Part shown: one piece after another, positions 1-11,027 of the stretch
Numbering within the stretch: position 1 is the first letter of the stretch
Layout of the letters: each line of letters begins with the position of its first letter
Origin: Sambucus nigra
Lineage: Eukaryota; Streptophyta; Magnoliopsida; Dipsacales; Adoxaceae
Direction: 5' to 3'
DNA length: 64,000 nucleotides
Assembly: GCA_949130495.1 (NCBI GenBank)
Contig: OX422215.1
Coordinates: 10,207,302 to 10,271,301 of the forward strand
Notes under the pieces: generated by a model
What the model was told of the DNA's origin: nothing
The model's input: the letters and a program-made list of their open reading frames with translations, nothing else
Database searches by the model: none
Made by a program: the position numbers and the translations under genes

Positions 1-230
1 ATTAACAGTTATATATCAAATCCGTGGATATTAATCCAACTAATCCTTCCATATAATGAATTAACAGTTATATATCAAATCTGTGGATATTAAATCCAAT
101 GAATCCTTCCATACAATGAATTAACAGTTATATATCAAATCTGTGGATATTAATCCAACAAATCCTGCCATATAATGAATTAACAATTATATATCAAATC
201 AGTAGATATTACATCCAATCAATCCTGCCC
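1..230. repeat. Tandem array, about 60-bp unit, in LTR A
   Basis: About four units of roughly 60 bp share the core TGTGGATATTAATCCAAC and the tail AATGAATTAACAGTTATAT. Each core holds a small inverted repeat (TGGAT/ATCCA). The same array, with about five units, recurs at 7560-7880 in the other LTR. Confidence 0.9.
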
Positions 231-425
231 GTTGGCAATAACAAATCCTAGACCAAAAGGCCCAAATAATTCTACCCATTGGCAATGATAATTCTGCCCA
301 TCGGAAATATTATGTCTTTCCATTAGCAATAGTAATTCTGCCCATTGGCAATAATAAGTCTGCCCATTGGCAATAGTGATTCTGCCCATTGGCAATAATA
401 AGTCTGCCCATTGGCAATAACAAAT
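225..425. repeat. Tandem array, about 20-22 bp unit, in LTR A
   Basis: About nine degenerate units carry the core CTGCCCATTGGCAATA separated by AATAAGT or GTGATT. Each core contains TGCC/GGCA arms around a CATT loop. The array recurs at about 7895-8085. The units abut with no unique spacers. Confidence 0.92.
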
Positions 426-632
426 CCTGGAACATAAGTTCCAACAAATCGTTGGAATTTTGTCAAATTCCAATCCTGGATCATAAGACCCAAACAAATC
501 CTGGATATTTTAATATCCAAACAAATCCTGAATACCGAAGCATTCAAACCAATCCTGGATCATGAGACCCGAACAAACCCTGGATATTTTAATATCCAAA
601 CAAATCCTGAATACCGAAGTATTCAACCAAAT
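426..632. repeat. Run of short hairpins with different stems (LTR A)
   Basis: Consecutive inverted repeats have different arms, mostly four-base loops and a recurrent ACAAATCC spacer. The arms are TGGAAC/GTTCCA (428-443), TTGGAATTT/AAATTCCAA (452-473), TGGATC/GACCCA with one mismatch (477-492), TGGATAT/ATATCCA (502-519) and TGAATAC/GCATTCA with one mismatch (529-546). A second round of the last three follows, and there the final hairpin is perfect (TGAATAC/GTATTCA). The same run is present at about 8094-8300. Confidence 0.88.
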
Positions 633-2136
633 CCTCTCTTAGAGCTATATTCATATTTATATATGAAACAAATCATAAGTACACTCACCTTGGAAATTTA
701 ACAAGCTTTCCCCTTGCCTTTATCCAGTATTTGTTCAATAAGCTCTTCTTCCCCTCCTATCATTCTTACAATATTAGTATCATCATAAGAATATCAATAA
801 TTTAAATAATTATTTAAACATAATTCAATCCATAAGCATCACATGATTCCATTCAAATCATTTATCACAAGTGAAGTTCCATCCAAATCCAGGTTAATAT
901 ATTTAACATATCCAAATCATAGACCAAATATACATTCATTCCTTCTTGGTAATTCAATCCTTTTCATATTAGTATTCCAATACAAAATACGGTACATCAT
1001 TTGAAGTCTCCTATAGCAAGATATGCCCATTTCTTTACCACATAACAAATCTGCCCTATAGGCTCGTTTATCGTTCATTCAAGTTCCAGGAATTTTCATA
1101 ATTTTTATACATCATAAATTTCAATGATATTTCACGCAACACCAGTAAACATATTTAAAAATACAAAATTAAAGTTTCATTATTTTTAAGGTTCGTTTGC
1201 TATGTCAAGCAAAACATCGAACACATGGCGGGCATACTTTCACCCTTAGGGCAGATTTCATACCCGAACTTCGAAATCTCACCAAAGACTCATTTCTTGG
1301 TATTTTCACATGATTTTCGGATATGTCGTACATTTATGATTCCAGGTTAATATACAATTGGAATAAATCAATCCTAGTAAGTATACAAAAATATATGGAA
1401 GTTTGAATAAACAAAGTTTCTAAACAAAGCAATTTTAGGGTTGCATATATCCATACATATGCACCCAAGCATGAAAGGTCAATAAATTATAAAGGATTTA
1501 TATCATATAAATCATAAATTCAATAAAAATAACAAGATTCATGGTTGGAATTACCTTAGAGGCTTTTACGTAATTTTCTATGAATTTTTTTGAATGTTTC
1601 TCCTCACTTTCTTCTTCCTAACCCTCACAATTGTTTTTCCTCAACTTAAAACTCTACCAAACTGAGTTTGCTGAAGAAAGGAGGATATCTCAAGGGTTTA
1701 AGTCGGCCAAACCAACCTCCACCTCCAACCAATCAATTTATAACACGTGGCATCACATAAAACAAAATATCATTTAAGGCTAAATGACTACTTTAGCCCC
1801 TGTTCGTAAAAAGACAATATCTTCCCACTCGGATGTTCGTTCGATGGACCGTTTGTTGTGTTACAAACCTAACTCATATATATACAAATATCTAGTTCAT
1901 ACCTCAAGTCAATTATTATGTCATAAAGGTCAAAACTAGTCTTAAACATGAACATTTCTACCGAAAACTTCAAAATTTCACATTTGTAACTAATTCAATA
2001 TTGCATGCTTTATGACGCTAGGATTAGACTAAATATAATGACTTAACATTATATATACTAATAACATATTATCCATATCACATAATCTAATCATGATTTA
2101 AACATAATTTATCATAATTATATTCGTGTTGTCACA

Positions 2137-2150
2137 ATTCTCCCCCTGTT
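2137..2150 (-). other. Polypurine tract of element A
   Basis: Read on the minus strand this is AACAGGGGGAGAAT, directly before the LTR start TGTGACAAC. A purine run next to the 3' LTR is where plus-strand DNA synthesis starts in LTR retroelements. Confidence 0.85.
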
Positions 2151-2228
2151 AGGAAATTTCGTCCCCAAAATTGACATACCTTGGTTGTCTAAATCAAACA
2201 AATACGAATAATGCATATTCATGATATC

Positions 2229-3014
2229 CTAACTCTCCCATGTAGCTTCTTCCATCAAATGACTTCTCCGCATAACCTTCACAAGTGGGATCACTGTTGA
2301 TCTCAATATTTGTTCTTTCCTATCGACGATTGCAAGTGGTTCTTCTACATAGCTCAAATCGTCCTTTAATGCAATAGGTTGTTCCACCAATACATGTGAA
2401 GGATCCGCTACATACTTTCTTAACATAGAAACACGGAAAACATCATGTAATCGAGATAACTCCTGTGGTAACTCTAGCTTGTAGGCAACCATCCCGACTT
2501 TCTCAAGAATTTCATAAGGTCCAATGTAGCGTGGACTTAATTTATCTTTCTTTCCAAACCTCATAACTCCTTTCCATGGAGATATCTGAAGAAACACGTA
2601 ATCCTCTTTCTGAAATTCTAAATCTTTCCATTGCTTATCCGCATAACTCTTCTGTCTGCTTTGAGCCGTTCTCATTCTATCTTGAATAATCTTTACTTTT
2701 TCAGTGGTGACTTCAATCAACTCTGGACCCTCTATCTTCCTTTCAGAAAATTCACCCCAATATACAGGTGTACGACATCGTCTACCATAAAACGCTTCAT
2801 ATGGTTCTATACCAATAGTAGATTGAAAACTATTGCTATATGCAAATTCTATCAAAGGAAAATATTCATCCCAATTTTCTTTAAAATCAAGCACACAAGC
2901 TCTAAGCATATCTTCCAAAATCTGTATTGTCCTTTCAGACTGCCCATCTGTCTGAGGATGAAAAGGCGTACTAAACTTCAAGTTAGTACCCATAGCATAC
3001 TGCAAGCTATCCAA
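2229..3014 (-). pseudogene. Element A integrase: C-terminal half with chromodomain-like tail
   Basis: This 261-codon frame begins at the end of the integrase core. The catalytic Glu lies in the TDGQSERT motif. The frame continues through the GPF/Y-type segment (KLSPRYIGPYEI) and HDVFRVSML, and ends in a chromodomain-like tail (IPLVKVMRR ... EEATWES). This layout is that of Tekay/Del chromoviruses, whose tail is thought to guide integration to heterochromatin. A frameshift near 2978-3014 separates it from the frame holding the two catalytic Asp residues, so no continuous integrase can be made. Confidence 0.88.
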
Positions 3015-3520
3015 AATTTGGATGTAAAAATAGGGTCCCTATCTGAAACAATAGATATCGGTGCTCCATGCAATCGAATAATTTCATTAACATACAATCT
3101 AGCATGCCTATCAACTGTATTCGTAGTCTTGACTACTAGAAAATGGGCTGACTTGGTCAACCTGTCTAGCACTACCCAAATCGAATCTGACCCCTTCTCA
3201 GATCGAGGAAGCCCAACTACGAAATCCATCGTTACATGATCCCATTTCCATTTCAGTATTAGCAATGGCTGAAGCAAACCCGCAGGTTTCTGATGATCCA
3301 CTTTCACTTGCTGACATATAAAGCATCTAGCAATGAAATCAACTATTTCCTTCTTCATATTATTCCACCAATAATGCCCCTTCAAATCCCTGTACATTTT
3401 AGTACTACCAGGATGCATAGCATAAATAGAATTATGAGCCTCATCTAAAATTTCTTCTTTCAATCCACTCACATTAGGCACACATAACCGTTGTTTATAT
3501 AATAGAGTTCCATCATTCAC
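2978..3520 (-). pseudogene. Element A integrase: zinc-binding domain and core
   Basis: The frame shows the HHCC zinc motif (AHNSIYAMH followed by CFIC) and then the DDE core, with Asp in VTMDFVVGLP and in IVSDRDPIF. The third catalytic residue lies in the next frame at lower coordinates. The family role is to join retroelement cDNA to host DNA. Upstream (above 3520) the protein joins the RNase H tail through a frame break. Confidence 0.87.
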
Positions 3521-3559
3521 AATACAAAAATCTTCAAACTTACCATCTCGAACATCTTG

Positions 3560-4301
3560 TCATTTCTTCTCAAGAAAAGGACCTTGACTTTGCAAATCAC
3601 GAATACGGGTAGCTAACAAAGGCCTCGCGCTTACATGAGCAAGGAACTTGTCCCCATTTGCTAGCTTCAATTCTACTCCCATCAATCTTAACTCCATGAT
3701 ATGGGAAACTCTAGCACACCGAATACAAGATAACCTGCCCGAAGCCTTTCTACTCAAAGCATCTGCAACTACATTTGCCTTTCCTGGGTGGTAGCGAATT
3801 GTACAATCATAATCTTTAATTAACTCCATCCATCGCCTCTACCTCAAATTCAACTCCTTTTGAGTAAATAAATACTTAAGGCCTTGATGGTCAGTAAAAA
3901 TTTCACATACCTCACCATATACATAATGACGCCATAATTTTAAAGTAAACACGACAGCAGCAAGTTCCAAATCATGTGTAGGATAATTAAGTTCATGTGT
4001 ACGCAAATGCCTGGAAGCATGAGCAATAACTTTACCATGCTGCATAAAAAACACAACCCAACCCCTGGTGTGAAGCATCGGTATAAATAACGAAACCATC
4101 TCCACCATATGGAATAGTAAGAACAGGTTCAATTACCAACCTCTTCTTCAATTCTTCAAAACTATTTTCACAATCAGAATTCCATTCAAACTTAATATCT
4201 TTCCGGGTTAATTTAGTCATTGGCAAGGCAATTGCATAAAACCCCTTCATAAACCTTCTATAATACCCAGCTAACCACAAAAAACTCCTCACCTCAGTCA
4301 C
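3560..4301 (-). pseudogene. Element A RT thumb and RNase H, broken into three frames
   Basis: The segment 4032-4301 holds the RT connection ([18 protein letters not shown]) and the first RNase H Asp ([14 protein letters not shown]). The segment 3839-4132 overlaps it in another frame and holds [10 protein letters not shown] with the catalytic Glu and [11 protein letters not shown] with an Asp. The segment 3560-3829 holds [16 protein letters not shown]. The breaks are a frameshift near 4040 and a TAG near 3840, where related elements read Gln (LNLRQRRW). Confidence 0.87.
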
Positions 4302-4313
4302 GTTATTGGGCCT

Positions 4314-4895
4314 CTACCATTTTAGGATTAACACATATACCATCTCCAAAAAAACACGACATAAAAATACAACTTGTGATAGCCAAAATTCACACTTGCT
4401 AAACTTAGCATACAACTTCTTATCTTTCAACAGATTCAAATTAGTTATGGGATGCTTTTCATGTTCAACCATATCACATGAATAAATTAGAATATCATCA
4501 ATAACAACTATCACAAATGAATCAACAAAAGGATGTAGTACCCGATTCATACGATCCATAAATACAGTTGGAGCATTAGTCACCCCAACAGGCATCACCA
4601 GAAATTCAAAATGACCATACCGAGTACGAAAAGAAATTTTAGGAATATCACTTTCCTTGACCGTCAACTGATGATAACCTGACCGCAGGTCTATTTTTAA
4701 AGCACTTTAGCACCCTGTAACTGATCAAACAAATCATTGATACGAGGTAAAGGGTATTTGTTCTTAATTGTAGCTTTATTCAGTTGCCTATAATCAATAC
4801 ACAAACGCATGGTCCCATCTTTCTTCTTCACAAATATAACTGGTGCCTCCATGGAGATACACTAGGTTGTATGAACCCCCTATCAAGTAAATCCT
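4314..4895 (-). pseudogene. Element A reverse transcriptase, duplicate copy 1
   Basis: The frame 4314-4667 holds the RT palm: [20 protein letters not shown] and the active site [10 protein letters not shown]. In most relatives and in copy 2 this is [10 protein letters not shown]. Fingers sequence (DYRQLNK, PLPRI, DLFDQL) continues to about 4890 in other frames, broken by indels. Both catalytic Asp residues of the IDD motif remain. It is followed downstream by the RT connection and RNase H, so this copy is the one joined to the rest of pol. Confidence 0.86.
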
Positions 4896-4896
4896 G

Positions 4897-5551
4897 CAAC
4901 TGAATCTTGAGTTCTTTCAACTCAGCAGGTGCCATTCTATATGGTGCCATAGAAATATGGGTTGTCCCGGTGCTAATTCAATACTAAATTCAACTTCTCT
5001 ATCTGGAGGTAACCCTAGAAACTCACTAGGAAACACTTCAGGAAAATCCCATACAATAGGAACATTGACTAAATGTAAAGCCCCCTTCCTAGTGTCAAGA
5101 ACATATGAAATAAAACCCTCACAACCCTTACTCAATAATTTCCTCGCCTGAATAGCAGAAATGATACAACTGGAAACAATTTTCCTTTCCCCCATAAATT
5201 TAAATTCAGTCTCACCAGGCATATTAAAAACAACTTCCTTATAGAAATAATCCATAGATGCATGTTATTTAGATAACCAATCCATTCCCAGAATTATATC
5301 AAATTCAGAAATATCCAATGGAAGTAGATCTATAACTGTATCTCTAACCCCCACAGTCAAAACACAATCACGAAATATTCAACTACAACCATATCCCCCA
5401 TATGCGTATAAATACCAAACCCCACATCTAAACGAGTACATGGTGTATTCAGGTATATAGCAAATGCATAGGACACAAAAGAATGTGTGGAACTAGGATC
5501 AATCAAAACATAAACACTTCTATCAGTAATAAAAAGTGTACCTATCACCAC
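4897..5551 (-). pseudogene. Element A protease and PR-RT linker, duplicate copy 1
   Basis: The frame 5357-5551 contains the retropepsin motif in altered form (LIDPSSTHSFV; relatives read DPGSTHSF). The frame 4917-5255 contains the linker that leads into RT ([27 protein letters not shown]). They are separated by frame breaks. Because this copy lies between the two RT copies it would not be expected to act as a protease even if intact. Confidence 0.83.
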
Positions 5552-5628
5552 ATCAGGGATAATATGAGCCTCTTATAATACACAGCTAACCCCAAAAAAC
5601 TCCTCACCTCAGTCATGTTATTGGGCCT

Positions 5629-6212
5629 CTACCATTTTACGATTAACACATATACCATCTCCAAAAAAACACGGCATAAAAATACAACTTGTGATAGCCA
5701 AAATTCACACTTGCTAAACTTAGCATACAACTTCTTATCTTTCAACAGATTCAAAATAGTTATGAGATGCTTTTCATGTTCAACCATATCACATGAATAA
5801 ATTAGAATATCATCAATAAAAACTATCACAAATGAATCAACAAAAGGATGCAGTACCCGATTCATAAGATCCATAAATACAGTTGGAGCATTAGTCACCC
5901 CAACAGGCATCACCAGAAATTCAAAATTACCATACCGAGTACGAAAAGCAATTTTAGGAATATCACTTTCCTTAACCGTCAACTGATGATAACCTGACCG
6001 CAGGTCTATTTTTTAAAACACTTTAGCACCCTGTAACTGATCAAACAAATCATCTATACGAGGTAAAGGGTCTTTGTTCTTAATTGTAGCTTTATTCAGT
6101 TTCCTATAATCAATACACAAACGCATGGTCCCATCTTTCTTCTTCACAAATATAACTGGTGCCCCCATGGAGATACACTAGGTTGTATGAACCCCCTATC
6201 AAGTAAATCCTG
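5629..6212 (-). pseudogene. Element A reverse transcriptase, duplicate copy 2
   Basis: This is the second copy of the RT palm ([30 protein letters not shown]), 1315 bp from copy 1. It stops at the duplication junction before the RT connection and RNase H, so it is an incomplete RT. The fingers region up to about 6210 is frame-broken, as in copy 1. Confidence 0.86.
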
Positions 6213-6868
6213 CAACTGAATCTTGAGTTCTTTCAACTCAGCAGGTGCCATTCTATATGGTGCCATAGAAATATGGGTTGTCCCCGGTTCTAATTCAATG
6301 CTAAATTCAACTTCTCTATCTAGAGGTAACCCTAGCAACTCACTAGGAAACACTTCAGGAAAATCCCGTACAATAGGAACATCGACTAAATGTAAAGCCC
6401 CCTTCCTAGTGTCAAGAACATATGAAATAAAACCCTCACAACCCTTACTCAATAATTTCCTCGTCTGAATAGCAGAAATGATACAACTGGAAACAATTTT
6501 CCTTTCCCCCATAAATTTAAATTCAGGCTCACCAGGCATATTAAAAACAACTTCCTTATAGAAATAATCCATAAATGCATGTTATTTAGATAACCAATCC
6601 ATTCCCAGAATTATACCAAAATCATAAATATCCAATGGAAGTAGATCTATAACTGTATCTCTAACCCCCACAGTCAAAACACAATCACGAAATATTCAAC
6701 TACAACCATATCCCCCATATGCGTATAAATACCCAACCCCACATCTAAACGAGTACACGGTGTATTCAGATATATAGCAAATGCATAGGACACAAAAGAA
6801 TGTGTGGAACTAGGATAAATCAAAACATAAACACTTCTATCAGTAACAAAAAGTGTACCTATCACCAC
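6144..6868 (-). pseudogene. Element A protease and linker, duplicate copy 2 (promoter-proximal)
   Basis: The frame 6674-6868 carries LIYPSSTHSFVSYAFA, where the catalytic Asp of copy 1 (LIDPSS) is Tyr. The frame 6144-6572 carries the linker and the start of RT ([48 protein letters not shown]). This is the first coding sequence after the primer site, so no gag precedes it. Confidence 0.85.
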
Positions 6869-6889
6869 ATCAGGGATAATATGAGCCTC

Positions 6890-7096
6890 TTTAATCGTAA
6901 GGAGTCGGCCACCTGGCCTGGAACAACTGGCTTATCCCATACCCTAAGTTCCATCTAAATAATCGAGTTATAACAACCAACACAAAGAATTTATAATACT
7001 AAATTGTTGGTTAGTACATAAACAATTCATAAATATCATATTAAACCAACAACTGCCATCTAATCGCCACACACGTCCAGAATTAATAACCTAGAT
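6890..7096 (-). other. Element A leader, gag absent
   Basis: Only about 220 bp separate the primer-binding site from protease sequence. I see no gag homology and no zinc knuckle in any minus-strand frame here. Related elements carry more than 1 kb of gag in this position. Confidence 0.75.
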
Positions 7097-7108
7097 GCTC
7101 TGATACCA
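7097..7108 (-). other. Primer-binding site of element A (tRNA-Met type)
   Basis: The minus strand reads TGGTATCAGAGC, the usual plant retroelement complement to the 3' end of initiator tRNA-Met. It lies five bases inside the 5' LTR boundary and fixes the element's orientation. Confidence 0.93.
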
Positions 7109-7113
7109 CTAAT

Positions 7114-9828
7114 TGTCACACCCCAAACCCAATATCCATACTAATCATTTCTTATTAGAATAGTTAGATCATAATCTTGAGCCCATTGGAAATATAATTC
7201 ATTTATCAAAAAACTTCTGCATAATGTGCACAATGAACATAATATTATTCTTATTCCATACCGAAATCACTATCAGAGTCGTAATTAAGCAGGCATACAA
7301 TAATGTGATTAACTATGATCAACTCAATCCATGATAACTCAATATATATAATATATAATATGTGAGTGTATTAAAACCACATTGTGACAATAACAAACCC
7401 CCATGTCTAATCCCCAGCTCTTTCTAACGGTGCAACTCTCAAATCACTGATCATATGACATCCTAGGTGGCAGCTTACAACCCGGAAAACGTCAAAATAT
7501 AAACCATAAGCATTAAGCTTAGTGAGGTACTCCTTCCCTAAAATTAAATAACTATTCTATATCAAATCTGTGGATATTAATCCAACCAATCCTGCCATAC
7601 AATGAATTAGCAGTCATATATATCAAATATGTGGATATTAAATCCTAACAATCCTGGATATTTGAATTAACAGTTATATATCAAATCTGTGGATATTAAT
7701 CCAACTAATCCTTCCATAAAATGAATTAACAGTCAGATATCAAATCTGTGGATATTAAATCCAATGAATCCTGCCATACAATGAATTAACAATTATATAT
7801 CAAATCTGTGGATATTAATCCAACAAATCCTGCCATATAATGAATTAACAATTATATATCAAATTCATGGATATTACATCCAATCAATCCTGCCCGTTGG
7901 CAATAACAAATCCTAGACCATAAGGCCCAAATAATTCTACCCATTGGCAATGATAATTCTGCCCATCGACAATAATATGTCTGCCCATTGGCAATACTAA
8001 TTCTGCCCATTGGCAATAATAAGTCTACCCAATGGCAATAGTAATTCTTCCCATTGGCAATAATAAGTTTTCCCATTGACAATAACAAATCCTAGAACAT
8101 AAGTTCCAACAAATCATTGGATCTTTGTCCAATTCCAATCCTGGATCATAAGACCCAAATAAATCCTGGATATTTTAATATCCAAACAAATCTTGAATAC
8201 CGAAGCATTCAAACCAATCCTGGATCATGAGGCCCAAACAAACCATGGATATTTTAATATCCAAACAAATCATGAATACCAAAGTATTCAAACAAATCCT
8301 CTCTTAGAGCTATATTCATATTTATATATGAAACAAATCATAAGTACACTCACCTTGGAAATTTAACAAGCTTTCCCCTTGCCTTTATCCAGTATTTGTT
8401 CAATTATCTCTTCTTCCCCTCCTATCATTCTTACAATATTAGTATCATCATAAGAATATCAATAATTTAAAGATTGATTTAAACATAATTCAATCCGTAA
8501 GCATCACATGATTCCATTCAAATCATTTATCACAAGTGAAGTTCCATCCAAATCCAGGTTAATATATTTAACATATCAAAATAATAGACCAAATATACAT
8601 TCATTCCTTCTTGGTAATTCAATCCTTTTCATATTAGTATTCCAATACAAAATACGGTACATCATTTCAAGTCTCCTAGAGCAAGATATGCCCATTTCTC
8701 TACCACATAACAAATCTGCCCTATAGGCTCTTTTATCGTTCATTCAAGTTCCAGGAATTTTCATAATTTTTATACATCATAAATTTCAATGATATTTCAC
8801 GCAACATCAGTAAACATATTTAACAATACAAAATTAAAGTTTCATTATTTTTAAGGTTCGTTTGCTATGTCAAGCAAAACATTGAACACATGGCGGGCAT
8901 ACTTTCACCCTTAGGGCAGATTTCATACCCGAACTTCAAACTCTCACCAAAGACTCATTTCTTGGTATTTTCAAATGATTTTTGGATATGTCATGCATTT
9001 ATGATTCCAGGTTAATATACAATTGGAATAAATCAATCCTAGTAAGTATACAAAAATATATGGAAGTTTTAATAAACAAAGTTTCTAAATAAAGCAATTT
9101 TAGGGTTTTGTACATTAAACTTAACTTAAACTTGCATATATCCATAAATATGCACCCAAACATGAAAGGTAAATAAAAAATCAATGATTTATATCATATA
9201 AATCATAAATTCAAGAAAAAATAACAAGATTCATGGTTGGAATTACCTTAGGGGCTTTTACGTAATTTTCTATGAATTTTTTTGAATGTTTCTCCTCACT
9301 TTCTTCTTCCGAACCCTCACAATTGTTTTTCCTCAACTTAAAAATCTTCCAAACTGAGTTTGCTAAAGAAAGGAGGATATATCAAGGGTTTAAGTCGGCC
9401 AAACCAACCTCCACCTCTAACCAATCAATTTATAACATGTGGCATCACATAAAACAAAATACCATTTAAGGCCAAATGACTACTTTAGCCCCTGTTCGTA
9501 AAAAGACAATATCTTCCCACTCGAATGTCCGTTCGATGGACCGTTTGTTGTGTTACAAACCTAACTCATATATATACAAATATCTAGTTCATACCTCAAT
9601 TCAATTGGTATGTCATAAAGGTCAAAACTCGTCTTAAACATGAACATTCCTACCGAAAACTTCAAAATTTCACATTTGTAACTAATTCAATATTTCATGC
9701 TTTATGACGCTAGGATTAGACTAAATATAATGACTTAACATTATATATACTAATAACATATTATCAATATCACATAATCTAATCATGATTTAAACATAAT
9801 TTATCATAATTATATTTGGGTTGTCACA
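7114..9828 (-). repeat. 5' LTR of element A (2715 bp)
   Basis: On the plus strand the LTR runs from TGTCACACCCC to TTGTCACA, giving TG...CA ends with short inverted termini. It matches the left LTR, but from position 7114 it also shows the roughly 550 bp missing from the window on the left. It contains the 60-bp array (7560-7880), the 22-bp array (about 7895-8085) and the hairpin run (about 8094-8300). Its right edge abuts protease codons of element B. Confidence 0.93.
7560..8300. repeat. Arrays and hairpin run in the 5' LTR of A
   Basis: This stretch has the same three array types as 1-632, with small differences in unit number and sequence. One extra CCTGGATATTTG unit occurs near 7650. In the TGCC/GGCA array one unit reads CTACCCAATGGCAATA (8025-8040). 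Being present in both LTRs shows the arrays were part of the LTR when A inserted. Confidence 0.88.
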
Positions 9829-10200
9829 CTAATACCAAAGCTTCTATTGCAGTAGTGTCAGGTACACTTTCTATATGTACACAACATTTTCAAGTTTTAA
9901 TAGATCCTGGTTCTACCCATTCATTTGTTTTTATGCATTTTGTTAATCGATTTCCAAATAATCCCGAACCCTTGAGTCATAGCATGCACGTTTCTACTCC
10001 TTCGGGTGAGTTATTAATGGGAACCTTAGTATATAAGTCTTTCCCTATAGATGTTAGTAGTCATAAACTATTCGCTGATTTGATAGTTTTAGACATAAAA
10101 TAGTTTGAAGTCATTTTGGGGATGGATTGGTTAGCATCTTATCATGCTAAGGTAGATTATTTTGAGAAGGGATTTACTTTCCAAAGCCCTAACTAGCCAG
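9829..10200 (+). pseudogene. Element B protease (cut at 5' side)
   Basis: The frame up to 10103 contains the aspartic protease motif in VLIDPGSTHSFVF and a strand ending in FADLIVLDIK. A TAG at 10101-10103 interrupts the usual junction before FEVILGMDWL, which follows directly. The 5' edge at 9829 is the insertion point of element A. The ATG at 9816 lies in LTR A and is not a true start. Confidence 0.88.
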
Positions 10201-10298
10201 AATTCGAGTTTGAAGGAACAGGCATCCTATCTCCCATTCGTATTATCTCTGCAATGCAAGCTTGTAGTTTTCTTAAGTAGGGATGTCAAGGATTCCTT

Positions 10299-11027
10299 GT
10301 GAGTGTTATTGATTTGAAAATGAAAGACCCTATTTTAGAAGATATTCATATAGCTAAACATTTTCTAGATGTTTTTCCAGATGATTTACCCAGTCTTCCT
10401 CCTAGTAGAGAAATAGAGTTTAAAATTGACCTTTTTCCTGGAAGTATACCAATCTCGAAACCACCTTATCGTATGACACCTTTAGAATTAAGGGAATTAA
10501 AAGTTCAATTATAAGATCTATTAAACAAGGGTTTTATTAGACCAAGTGTATCCCCTTGGACTGCTCGAGTGTTATTTGTTAAAAATAAGGACAGAACGAT
10601 GAGGTTATGTATAGATTATCGTGAACTAAATAAGGTGACCATTACAAATAAATACCCCTTACCACGTATAGATGATTTGTTTGACCAACTTCAAGGTGCA
10701 CAAGTATTTTCAAAGATTGACCTTAGGTCAGGCTATCACCAATTGAAGATTAAGGAAGATGATATTTCAAAATCAGCTATTCTTACTAGATATGGTCACT
10801 ATGAATTTCTTGTGATGCCATTTGGACTAACTAACGCACCAGCCACTTTTATGGATATGATGAATAGGGTGTTTAGGAAGTATTTGGATCAGTGTGTGGT
10901 TGTTTTCATTGATGACATCCTTATTTATTCCAAAAGTATTAAAGAACACGAAAAGAATTTAGAGACGGTGTTATAAATCCTTAGGAAGGAGAAATTATAT
11001 GCAAAATTAAAGAAGTGTGAGTTTTGG
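10299..11027 (+). pseudogene. Element B reverse transcriptase, fingers and palm
   Basis: The linker (DVFPDDLPSLPPSREIEFKIDL), the fingers ([28 protein letters not shown]) and the palm with [14 protein letters not shown] are all recognisable. In-frame stops occur at about 10512 (TAA) and 10974 (TAA), at positions where Gln is usual. The catalytic IDD is intact. Confidence 0.9.

Larger units (their letters stand above)
1..2136 (-). repeat. 3' LTR of element A (truncated by window start)
   Basis: This sequence is nearly collinear with 7665-9828, with scattered substitutions and small indels. One example is about 25 bp present near 9110 but absent near 1440. On the plus strand it ends in TTGTCACA at 2136, just before the polypurine tract. 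It is AT-rich and contains three kinds of short tandem array in its first 630 bp. It has no protein-coding content; the small open frames at 219-547 are translations of the arrays. Confidence 0.92.
4260..6889 (-). repeat. Tandem duplication of protease-RT, unit about 1315 bp
   Basis: About 4260-5573 and 5574-6889 are near-identical direct copies. The RT frame at 4314-4667 matches 5629-5982, the linker frame at 4917-5255 matches 6144-6572, and the protease frame at 5357-5551 matches 6674-6868. All are offset by 1315-1317 bp. The junction joins GAGCCTCT (end of protease) to TATAATACACAGC (RT connection). The copies differ by scattered substitutions. Confidence 0.92.
1..9828 (-). mobile_element. 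Element A: Tekay-like Ty3/gypsy retrotransposon (minus strand)
   Basis: Two direct repeats (1-2136 and 7114-9828) flank a minus-strand pol with the order protease, RT, RNase H, integrase. That order is the Ty3/gypsy order. A tRNA-Met type primer site lies inside the right LTR and a polypurine tract lies inside the left LTR, so the right copy is the 5' LTR. The left LTR runs off the window by roughly 550 bp. The element sits inside the protease of element B, so it is younger than B. It has no recognisable gag and carries a tandem duplication in pol, so it is defective. Confidence 0.93.

Noticed and set aside
225..425. Short regular repeats that look like a CRISPR array
   Set aside because: Units abut and vary, there are no unique spacers and no cas genes, and the array is part of a plant LTR present twice (also ~7895-8085).
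2631..3239. Plus-strand frame of 202 codons opposite element A integrase
   Set aside because: It is the shadow of the well-supported minus-strand integrase and has no domain of its own.
7097..7108. tRNA-Met-like sequence as a tRNA gene
   Set aside because: Only the short primer-binding complement is present, at an LTR edge; there is no cloverleaf. The same holds at 46251 and 61015.
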